This document shows, piece by piece, positions 57,129-64,000 of a DNA stretch of 64,000 nucleotides (its first letter is position 1; each line of letters starts with the position of its first letter). Below the pieces are notes generated by a model that worked only from the letters and a program-made list of their open reading frames with translations, was not told where the DNA came from and did not search any database. The position numbers and the translations under genes were made by a program. This DNA comes from Aliiglaciecola sp. CAU 1673 (GTDB lineage Bacteria > Pseudomonadota > Gammaproteobacteria > Enterobacterales > Alteromonadaceae). The DNA is taken from NCBI RefSeq assembly GCF_029223185.1, contig NZ_JARHUG010000004.1, positions 124,001-188,000 on the forward strand, read 5' to 3'.

Positions 57129-60100
57129 TTAAATCTTGTCATCACGATGGCGCTGTTTGGCCAGGGTGCCTATTGGACCAGCAGCCTGCACCTTAGGTAG
57201 CGCAAAATTCAGTTGTAATAGGGTGGGCAGTAACACCAGGGTGAATAACGTGCTGATGCTCATACCTCCGACGATCACAGCCGCCATGCCGCGATAGATA
57301 ACGCTACCGGCGCCGGGCAGGAGCAGTAGGGGCAACATGCCCAAGATGGATGTCAGGGTGCTCATAAAGATGGGGCGTAGCCTGAGCAGCAAAGCCTGAT
57401 GCACAGCGTCTGCACGCGATAACCCCTGACTCTCACCCTGACGGGTCTGGTGTACCAACAATATGGCATTGTTGACGACCAATCCCAGCAAGATGATGAA
57501 ACCAATCATGGTCAGCAGGTCCATGGGCTGGAAGGTGAACAAATTCAGCAGTCTTAACGCCAGCACGCCCCCGACTGTTGCCAGAGGAATACTCAGCACC
57601 ACCATCAAACTATCACGCAGAGACTTAAACAGACCCGCCATCAAAATAAACAACAGCGCCATGGCAAACAGGAAGTTTTGGCTCATGGTGATAATGGCTT
57701 TATCCAGGCTGTTGGCACTGCCCCCGTAGTTGATGGCTCCATCGGGGGGGAGCAACGCTTTGGCATAAGGCTCTACCTCATTGCGCACTTTGATCATGGC
57801 TTCTTCCAGGGACATATCCTCAGGCGGATTCAGTGACAATGTCTGCGTGCGGCGTCTGTCCAGTCGCTGAATCTGGCTGGGACCAACAGTGCGTTCGATA
57901 TCCACCAATTCGCCCAACTGCACCACTTCCCCACTTGGGGTCATGATCGGCGTTGCCGAGAGCTGCTCAGGGTGCTGCCATTGATCCGCACGAAAGATGA
58001 TATTCATGCGTTTAATGCCGTCAAAATATTCACCCACATACATGCCATCTCCCATGGCTCTGACCAAATTAGCCACCCTCGGTCTGTCGAAGCCGACCTC
58101 GACAATGCGCGCATCACGTGGAGACAGGCTAAGCTCAGGCTCCGCTTGATTAAGATTGGGACGCTCCTGGATATTGGCCCCAGGGAAAGCTTGCTGCATT
58201 TTGTCCATGGCTTCGCGGGCCGCCGCGCGCAAGGCATCTTGATCGGTCGCCTGCAAATGCATATCGATGCTGCGTCCGTTACCAAAGCCTCCGAACAAAT
58301 TCCCCTGCATGGCGAAGGTACCGGTGTCAGGCAGATCCTTTAAGATCTCCTCGCGCATCAATGTTTCCAGCTCTTTGACTTTGGACTGATCTTTGGCCCT
58401 TGCACCAATGGTGCCGCCATTTGGCCAGGTCAGGATGTAGTAGTTTTTCAGCGCCGGTTCCTTCTCGCCGGCCATATAGGGCTGCATGCGCTCGACCACT
58501 AAATCCACGACTTCTTCTTTGATGAAGCTGCTGCTGGCACCGGCAGGGAAATTAAAGAAGGCGTCTACAGCATCACGTTTTACCGGGGGCAGATAATCCA
58601 ATTTGGGGGCCAACAAAAACGTGACCAGCAATGGCAAGGCCATCAGCGTCAGACATACACTTATACGCCGCTTTTGTGTGGCACTTAACGCCATTACCCC
58701 ATTCGCAATCTTGTGCCAATGCTTAACCAGACGATCCTCAGGAATATCCTTTTTCAACCACCGACTGGCAGCCACCGGCAAAATGGAGATCGCCACCAAC
58801 AAGGAGATAGACACTGCAATCGCAATGGTCAGGGCCAAATCAGCAAACAACTGCCCTTCCACATCGCGGATAAAGATCACCGGAATAAAAATGGCAACGG
58901 TGGTCGCTGTGGACGCTAAAAGGGCGCCAAATACTTGGTTGGTAGCAAGCTGCGCCGCCTTTATCGGATCAGAATGTGACTGCCGATGACGAACAATGTT
59001 CTCCAGCACCACAATCGCCGCGTCCAGCACCATCCCTACGGCAAAAGCCAGACCGGCAAGTGAAATAACATTCAGCGAGCGACCTGTAAGTTGCAATACC
59101 ACAAAGGTGCTTAGCAAACTAACTGGAATGGATAGCGCTACAATAAAGGTGGCACGCGCCTGTCGCATAAACCACCATAGCACGCCAACCGCCAGCAAAA
59201 TGCCCATCAGCAGATTGCCGGTAACCAAATTGATGGCACGGTAAATAAACACCGAGGCATCGAATGACTGCACCATGGTCAATTTTTCAGGAGCGAGTAC
59301 CGTGGCATTGAGTTCATCGACCTTGTCTTTAACCAACTCGAGGGTAGATAACACGTTGGCGCTGCTTTCCCTGTCAATACGCACAGAGACAGCCTGATTG
59401 CCATTTTGAATAGCAATATCGGCGGCATCGCCGCGCTGGATTTTCACCTGGGCAATATCCCCTAAACGCACCGGATTACCGTCACGCCATGCCAGGATCA
59501 TCTCATCCATCTGTTTGGGGGCGTACTTGCCCTTGAATCTCAGGGTGTATTGCCGTCTGCCCACATCGACAAAGCCGCCGGACACATCATTGCTGGCGCC
59601 CAGAAGTGCAGCGATATTGGTCAGATCCACACCCAGTTCGGCGGCACGATAGGGGTCAAATAAGATTTGAAACTCTTCTGCTGCCCCTAGCCCACCTTGC
59701 ATCTCGACCCTGGATACTCCCGGAATCGACTCAAGCTGAGGCCTTACTACATCTTCAAAAAAAGTGGCATATTCGCTGACCTCATTTTCATTCCCCGGCA
59801 GGCGCTGCAAGAAGAAGTAGGTTAAGGCAGGTACACCACCTCCCCAGCCACCCAGCATAATATTTGGAGATAAGGCATCTCGCGGCAGAGGGGGGATACG
59901 ATTCATGCGGCTGATCACTTCGATCAGGGTCTTTTGCATATCCGTTTCGAGGCCAAATTCCAGATTTATCCAGGCATTGCCTTGGTTTGCCCAGCTGCTC
60001 ATAGAGCGCATCCCTGGCAGTCCCTGCAACACCTCTTCCTGAGGCTCGAGGATCTCTGACTCAATTTCTGCCGGAGAGGCTGCACGCCAGAAGGTTTGAA

Positions 60101-60239
60101 TACTGATTTGCGGCCGTTCAATATCCGGAAAGAGCTGTACCGGTAATTGAAACAGGCTGATCAGTCCCAGTACCAAAACGATACTGACAACGATAGCGAC
60201 GCCGGATGCATTTTTTAGGGCTGACTGGGTGATATCCAT
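57129..60239 (-). CDS. RND efflux pump (AcrB/HAE family)
   Basis: 1036 residues from the ATG at 60239 (MDITQSALKNAS; the longer frame adds no homologous sequence). Twelve membrane segments with two large periplasmic loops. The first TM is VAIVVSIVLVLGLISLFQLP, porter-domain opening FPDIERPQISIQTFW. TM4 carries GMVLDAAIVVLENI, retaining one of the two AcrB proton-relay Asp; TM10 has GLVVNNAILLV where AcrB has Lys. This fits a non-AcrB branch of the HAE family. First gene of the pump operon. Confidence 0.93.
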   Translation of the reverse strand: MDITQSALKNASGVAIVVSIVLVLGLISLFQLPVQLFPDIERPQISIQTFWRAASPAEIESEILEPQEEVLQGLPGMRSMSSWANQGNAWINLEFGLETDMQKTLIEVISRMNRIPPLPRDALSPNIMLGGWGGGVPALTYFFLQRLPGNENEVSEYATFFEDVVRPQLESIPGVSRVEMQGGLGAAEEFQILFDPYRAAELGVDLTNIAALLGASNDVSGGFVDVGRRQYTLRFKGKYAPKQMDEMILAWRDGNPVRLGDIAQVKIQRGDAADIAIQNGNQAVSVRIDRESSANVLSTLELVKDKVDELNATVLAPEKLTMVQSFDASVFIYRAINLVTGNLLMGILLAVGVLWWFMRQARATFIVALSIPVSLLSTFVVLQLTGRSLNVISLAGLAFAVGMVLDAAIVVLENIVRHRQSHSDPIKAAQLATNQVFGALLASTATTVAIFIPVIFIRDVEGQLFADLALTIAIAVSISLLVAISILPVAASRWLKKDIPEDRLVKHWHKIANGVMALSATQKRRISVCLTLMALPLLVTFLLAPKLDYLPPVKRDAVDAFFNFPAGASSSFIKEEVVDLVVERMQPYMAGEKEPALKNYYILTWPNGGTIGARAKDQSKVKELETLMREEILKDLPDTGTFAMQGNLFGGFGNGRSIDMHLQATDQDALRAAAREAMDKMQQAFPGANIQERPNLNQAEPELSLSPRDARIVEVGFDRPRVANLVRAMGDGMYVGEYFDGIKRMNIIFRADQWQHPEQLSATPIMTPSGEVVQLGELVDIERTVGPSQIQRLDRRRTQTLSLNPPEDMSLEEAMIKVRNEVEPYAKALLPPDGAINYGGSANSLDKAIITMSQNFLFAMALLFILMAGLFKSLRDSLMVVLSIPLATVGGVLALRLLNLFTFQPMDLLTMIGFIILLGLVVNNAILLVHQTRQGESQGLSRADAVHQALLLRLRPIFMSTLTSILGMLPLLLLPGAGSVIYRGMAAVIVGGMSISTLFTLVLLPTLLQLNFALPKVQAAGPIGTLAKQRHRDDKI

Positions 60240-60545
60240 AAAAAGTGTCCCAAAAGCAGGAGTTGGCAAATTGATATAGCAACTATAAGTCGCCGCCACG
60301 ACTTAAAAAGTTGAAATCCGTCAATGCCCTGCCCCTTACGACCAGCTACCGACATGGTGAGGGATGTTACAAAGTATGTCTTTGTTAACCACTCGCATTC
60401 CTGCTCTTCTTGATCGGATTTATCCGAGCAGTTCACTCGGGTTTTACTGGCTAATTTTTTTTCTGTAAAAACTTGCTAACTATTTGTTTGCACTATACTT
60501 AACCCGAAAACAGCAACTATCACTCCAACAATAGAGGTAACACTC
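60240..60545. promoter_or_regulatory. Divergent intergenic region between RND pump and TorF porin genes
   Basis: 306 bases. For the porin, TATACT at 60494-60499 with ACTTGC (60471-60476) 17 bases upstream is a plausible promoter, and GAGG lies before the ATG at 60546. For the pump I see no clear promoter. No coding sequence is supported. Confidence 0.55.
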
Positions 60546-61223
60546 ATGCGTACTAGGCTACTGGCTGCAATAATCCCCCTGACTGTCTGTTTGCCGGCAA
60601 GTGCAGAATGGTCAGTGACTGTCACTGGTGTCAGTGACTATCTGTTCAACGGTGTCAGTCAAACCCTTGAAGATCCAGCACTACAAGGCAGCATCGATTG
60701 GGCGGGTGAGTCTGGTTTCTATGTAGGTTCTTGGGCGTCCAACGTGGACTTTGGCGATGATACAAATCTGGAAGTGGACCTCTACGCCGGCTACTACCAG
60801 GACATTAATGACTGGGTAAATCTGGATGTGGGCGCCGCTCACTATACTTACCATGGCGCCAGTTACAGTGATGAGGGTGATTACACTGAGGCTTACATGA
60901 AATGGGGATTCGGCAACACTGCCGTGAATTTCTGGTATGCCTGGGACTACTTTGGCACCGGCGCGGGTCACTACATCGTTATGCTGAATCAGACAATTCC
61001 GGTAAACGATGACCTCTCAATCTTACTGGGCATCGACAAGTCAACCAGCCTGGATGAAGATGAGTACAACTGGGAGGGCGATGATTCCTATATCCATTGG
61101 CAAGCCATGGCGAATTTCACCTATGCAGGCTTTGATATTGGAGTAGGTGTACATGGAACCGATTTGGATGATGCCGGTGATACAACCCTGTTATTTACGC
61201 TGGGACGCACCTTTAGCTTCTAA
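60546..61223 (+). CDS. TorF-family putative porin
   Basis: 225 residues. Signal peptide ending at SAEWSVTVTGVSDYLFNG, where the mature start is the TorF/Gcw_chp family signature (SDYLFNGVSQT). Acidic outer-membrane beta-barrel with alternating aromatic strands and terminal Phe (GRTFSF). Probably lets small substrates through the outer membrane. Twelve bases before a periplasmic binding-protein gene. Confidence 0.88.
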   Translation: MRTRLLAAIIPLTVCLPASAEWSVTVTGVSDYLFNGVSQTLEDPALQGSIDWAGESGFYVGSWASNVDFGDDTNLEVDLYAGYYQDINDWVNLDVGAAHYTYHGASYSDEGDYTEAYMKWGFGNTAVNFWYAWDYFGTGAGHYIVMLNQTIPVNDDLSILLGIDKSTSLDEDEYNWEGDDSYIHWQAMANFTYAGFDIGVGVHGTDLDDAGDTTLLFTLGRTFSF

Positions 61224-61235
61224 TCGGGAGGTTTT

Positions 61236-61964
61236 ATGTTACGCACCCTATGCGGATTTCTATTTACATTCATTGTTTCAGTGGCCAGTGCCGACACCGT
61301 CTATTTGACATCCTTAAGCTGGCCGCCCTACTCCGACAAAGATCTTAAGGAACAAGGTGCGTCGGTGGCTGTGGCAAAGGCAGCCTTCAAAGCCATGGGC
61401 CATGAGTTGGTTGTGGAGTTTTACCCCTGGAGCAGGGCCATGAAACTCGCTTCTGATCCAGGCTCCAAATATATGGGCTATTTCCCGGAATATTCTTATG
61501 AATCGGAAGAATTTTCGTTTTCCACTCCAATGGGACAAGGTCCCCTAGGATTGGTAGAAAGCGCTGATAAACCGATAACCTGGAATACCACCGCCGACCT
61601 TGCCAACTATAAGCTTGGTGTTGTTCAGGATTACGTTAATACCGAAGAGTTGGATGCCTTGATTGCCGCTGGCACCATCAAAGCCCAAGCGGTGGTTAGT
61701 GACGATAAGAATGTACAAAAAGTGGCAGCCAAACGCATCGATGCGGCGGTAATTGATGCCAACGTACTGCAGTATCTTCTTGATAATGACAAGAGCCTGG
61801 CCGATGCCAAAGGAAAGGTGCAAATGAACGTTAAATTGCTGGTCAACAAGGACCTACATGTAGCTTTCAAGAACACCGAGGACGGCAAGAAGTGGTTGGA
61901 TATATTTAATCAGGGACTGAGCAAGATAGATGTCTCGGCGATCATGGCTGAGTATCTGAAATAG
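61236..61964 (+). CDS. Periplasmic substrate-binding protein (SBP_bac_3 type)
   Basis: 242 residues. Signal peptide (MLRTLCGFLFTFIVSVASA), then YLTSLSWPPYSDKDL, EFYPWSRAMKLASDPG and ISFSTPMGQGP-like segments (FSFSTPMGQGPLGLVES), the type II binding fold of amino-acid/polar solute receptors. No ABC permease genes follow, so it may serve signalling rather than transport. Next to the chemoreceptor. Confidence 0.88.
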   Translation: MLRTLCGFLFTFIVSVASADTVYLTSLSWPPYSDKDLKEQGASVAVAKAAFKAMGHELVVEFYPWSRAMKLASDPGSKYMGYFPEYSYESEEFSFSTPMGQGPLGLVESADKPITWNTTADLANYKLGVVQDYVNTEELDALIAAGTIKAQAVVSDDKNVQKVAAKRIDAAVIDANVLQYLLDNDKSLADAKGKVQMNVKLLVNKDLHVAFKNTEDGKKWLDIFNQGLSKIDVSAIMAEYLK

Positions 61965-61997
61965 AAGCCGCCAATATTGGGCTATATACCCGATATA

Positions 61998-62026
61998 CCA
62001 CAGGGAGGCTTACACCCTTCCTGTGG
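61998..62026. other. Hairpin between binding protein and chemoreceptor genes
   Basis: Arms CCACAGGGAGG and CCCTTCCTGTGG pair over 11 bp (one G-T) around a short loop, 34 bases after the binding-protein stop. No T-run follows, so it is not a clear terminator. Confidence 0.55.
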
Positions 62027-62059
62027 CTGGCAAACTCCCTGATTAAATGTGGGTAAAAG

Positions 62060-63553
62060 ATGAAACTGACCAAATCCATCTCCTTCAAGCTTATTCTTGC
62101 CGCTTTGCTGATTGTCACCGTACTGGTGGTGCTGTTCGGCATCTACGATTACACAAGCCAAAAAGACAGACTTGAACATCGCAAAGACGTGCGGCTTTCT
62201 TTGATGTCAAACCGTCTGCAGTTGAGTCTGCCTACCGCCATGTGGAATTTCGAAGAAACGCAAATGCTGCGTATTCTTAATGCCGAAGCCAAATCAGATG
62301 ACGTAGCGTATCTAGAGCTTTTCAACGATGCCGGTGATTTAGTGGTGAAATCTGAAGGAGAGCCCACCGGTGATACTTTGGATGTAAAGTTAGTTTACGT
62401 GGAGGGAGATGAAACCACGCCTTTGGGCAAGGTGACTATCCATATAGACGATACATCTATAAAAGATGAATTGGACGGACTGGCCTTCATCACTGTTTTC
62501 AAAGGGATATTGCTGGATGCCCTTCTGGTTATTGCACTCTATATCCTTGTTAACCGGATGGTGATAGCCCCCTTGTCAGAGCTCAGTCATGCGCTTGAAG
62601 ATATTGCCAGAGGTGAAGGCGACCTGACCCAGCGTCTGAGAATTAAAGAGGAGAATGAAATTGGCATTCTGTCCTCATACTTCAATGCCTTTGTTGAGAA
62701 AATCCAAACTCTGGTGCTCTCCATTCAGGATTCTGTTGGCCATGCCTTCAAAATTTCTCAAGATGTACATGACGCAACCGCCAAGGGTCGCGGGCATATC
62801 CAAAACCAACAGGTAGAAACCGATCAGGTTGCCGCAGCAATTACGCAAATGTCCTCGGCGTCCAAGGAAATTGCCCAGAATGTGCAGCTTACCGCCGATT
62901 CAGCCGATCAAGTAAGCTCTGATGCCAAAAGGGTCTCCACTATCGTCCATCAGTCCATCCAGTCGATTAGCGGCTTGTCTGATCAATTGACTCAGGCAGC
63001 CACCGTCATCAACTCATTGGAAACCGATGTGGAAGGCATTGTGACCGTATTGGATGTGATTAGGAGCATCGCCGAACAGACCAACCTGTTAGCCTTAAAT
63101 GCTGCCATCGAGGCAGCACGCGCCGGTGATCAGGGTCGCGGTTTTGCAGTGGTAGCCGATGAGGTCAGGGCATTAGCCAGTCGCACCCAAGACAGTACCG
63201 CGCAGATCCAAAAAACCATCGAAAAGCTGCAGTCTGGTGCCAAATCAGCGGTGCAGGTTATGCAAGATAGCCAGGCGAAAAGCAAAGATTCGGTGGAAAA
63301 TGCCAAAACATCGGGCAATTCCATTAACAGCATTTTGGAGTCAACCAATCAAATTACCGGGATGGCCACTCAAATTGCAACGGCCGTAGAGCAGCAAAGT
63401 ACGGTGGCAGAAGAGTTGAGCCAAAATGTGAACCGTATTGTTGCCGCCGGCCATGACAGTATGGAACAACTGGAGTTAATGACTGAGCATTCACAAAAAA
63501 TGCGCCAGACCTCTGAGCAACTGAGCAGCCTGGCAAGGCAGTTTAAAGCTTAA
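62060..63553 (+). CDS. Methyl-accepting chemotaxis protein
   Basis: 497 residues. Membrane segment 1 (about 10-30), a short periplasmic sensor of ~120 residues ([20 protein letters not shown]), membrane segment 2 ([19 protein letters not shown]), HAMP ([20 protein letters not shown]), and the cytoplasmic coil with the hairpin tip [20 protein letters not shown] and [20 protein letters not shown]. No CheR/CheB pentapeptide at the C-terminus. Next to two periplasmic binding proteins, which may carry the ligand. Confidence 0.95.
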   Translation: MKLTKSISFKLILAALLIVTVLVVLFGIYDYTSQKDRLEHRKDVRLSLMSNRLQLSLPTAMWNFEETQMLRILNAEAKSDDVAYLELFNDAGDLVVKSEGEPTGDTLDVKLVYVEGDETTPLGKVTIHIDDTSIKDELDGLAFITVFKGILLDALLVIALYILVNRMVIAPLSELSHALEDIARGEGDLTQRLRIKEENEIGILSSYFNAFVEKIQTLVLSIQDSVGHAFKISQDVHDATAKGRGHIQNQQVETDQVAAAITQMSSASKEIAQNVQLTADSADQVSSDAKRVSTIVHQSIQSISGLSDQLTQAATVINSLETDVEGIVTVLDVIRSIAEQTNLLALNAAIEAARAGDQGRGFAVVADEVRALASRTQDSTAQIQKTIEKLQSGAKSAVQVMQDSQAKSKDSVENAKTSGNSINSILESTNQITGMATQIATAVEQQSTVAEELSQNVNRIVAAGHDSMEQLELMTEHSQKMRQTSEQLSSLARQFKA

Positions 63554-63635
63554 AAAACCGACGTTTGCAGTATTTCTTTAATATCGGCCTCGTGTCGGTG
63601 AAGGACCATCACAGTGGCCTCCTTACGGAGAGACA

Positions 63636-64000
63636 ATGATGAAACTGCTGAAATTTATCGCCCTTGGCTTTTCCGCCCTTTGCGTAAATGCCTGGGCAGC
63701 AACCACCTTGAATATTCTTGAGTGGGAAGGTTATATCAGTCCCTTTAAAGAAGACTTTGAGGCGCACGCCAAATCCAAAGGCATGGACGTAAAACTGAAT
63801 ATCCTGACCCCGTACATTACTAACTCAGAACAGATATTCAAAGACTTACGAGCCAACAAGGCCGATGTGGTGACCCCCACTCACAACTATTACAAGATGA
63901 ATCAGGCCAAGCTGATGCAGGTGTTGCAGCCTATCGATACAGCCCGGCTTGGCAATTATTCAAAAATCCTGGCTTCCCTTCGTATTGCCAGTTATGACAG
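63636..64000 (+). CDS. Extracellular solute-binding protein (PotD-like), 5' part
   Basis: Starts at the ATG 63636 (GGAG upstream) and is open at the right edge. Signal peptide MMKLLKFIALGFSALCVNAWA, then TTLNILEWEGYISPFKEDFE, the start of a polyamine-type binding protein (PotD/spermidine family, LNILEWEGYI). SNILT-like LTPYITNSEQIFKDL and ADVVTPTHNYYKMNQAKL continue the family pattern. It is in line with the porin, binding protein and chemoreceptor genes upstream. The rest, and any permeases, lie outside the window. Confidence 0.85.
   Translation, partial: MMKLLKFIALGFSALCVNAWAATTLNILEWEGYISPFKEDFEAHAKSKGMDVKLNILTPYITNSEQIFKDLRANKADVVTPTHNYYKMNQAKLMQVLQPIDTARLGNYSKILASLRIASYD

Overview
The window is a 64 kb chromosomal segment from a gammaproteobacterium, most likely of the Alteromonadales (Alteromonas/Aestuariibacter/Bowmanella-like). 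This rests on recognisable protein families, E. coli-like gene order in the core blocks, and families common in that order (VC2046/SO_2500-like, TorF-type porin, DUF2189, DUF6279). The assignment is inference from gene content. I saw no rRNA, tRNA, CRISPR array, prophage or insertion sequence.

Layout. 1-7.9 kb is accessory: the end of a P-type cation ATPase, an RraB-like two-part protein, a PagL-type lipid A deacylase, a GC-rich SLC13 permease with RCK_C domains, an App1-type lipid phosphatase, a truncated MreB-like protein with a C-terminal membrane anchor, and a small EF-hand protein. 7.9-23 kb is mostly the classical lipid/cell-wall/replication block, read on the minus strand: yceD-rpmF-plsX-fabH-fabD-fabG-acpP-fabF-pabC-mltG-tmk-holB-tatD, extended by ctlX. 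trhO follows, and maf, a HAD phosphatase and rluC lie upstream. rne (plus strand) has a long structured leader. 26.5-36.8 kb holds gyrA, serC-aroA-cmk, rpsA-ihfB, lapA-lapB-pyrF, all minus strand. 37-43 kb has ubiG, an AEC-type carrier broken by one in-frame TGA, and nrdA-nrdB-yfaE behind a candidate pair of NrdR boxes. 43-50.7 kb has a PAS-GGDEF protein, DUF2189 and LRAT-like proteins, alaA-yfbR-dgt, an SOS-type small gene behind two head-to-head LexA-like boxes, a YchJ protein and a VC2046-like protein. 50.9-64 kb is again accessory: a receiver-TPR protein with a lipoprotein, lhgO with a DUF6279 lipoprotein, pfkA, an RND efflux pair, and a set of TorF-type porin, two periplasmic binding proteins and a chemoreceptor.

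How the parts work together. plsX, the fab genes and acpP make acyl chains for phospholipid and lipid A. lapA/lapB and PagL bear on lipopolysaccharide amount and acylation. nrdAB/yfaE make deoxynucleotides, while yfbR and dgt degrade them, and tmk and holB serve DNA synthesis. rne, rpsA, rluC, rpmF, yceD and trhO serve RNA and ribosome function.

The most interesting points are the nucleotide-loop-less MreB-like tail-anchored protein, the paired LexA-like boxes before a SulA-sized gene, the RraB-like fusion, the long hairpin-rich rne leader, the apparently near-leaderless yceD, the AEC gene with a single stop followed by a perfect 7-bp hairpin, and a dispersed ~65-bp repeat carrying a terminator. 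I see no clear multi-gene system that is wholly new.
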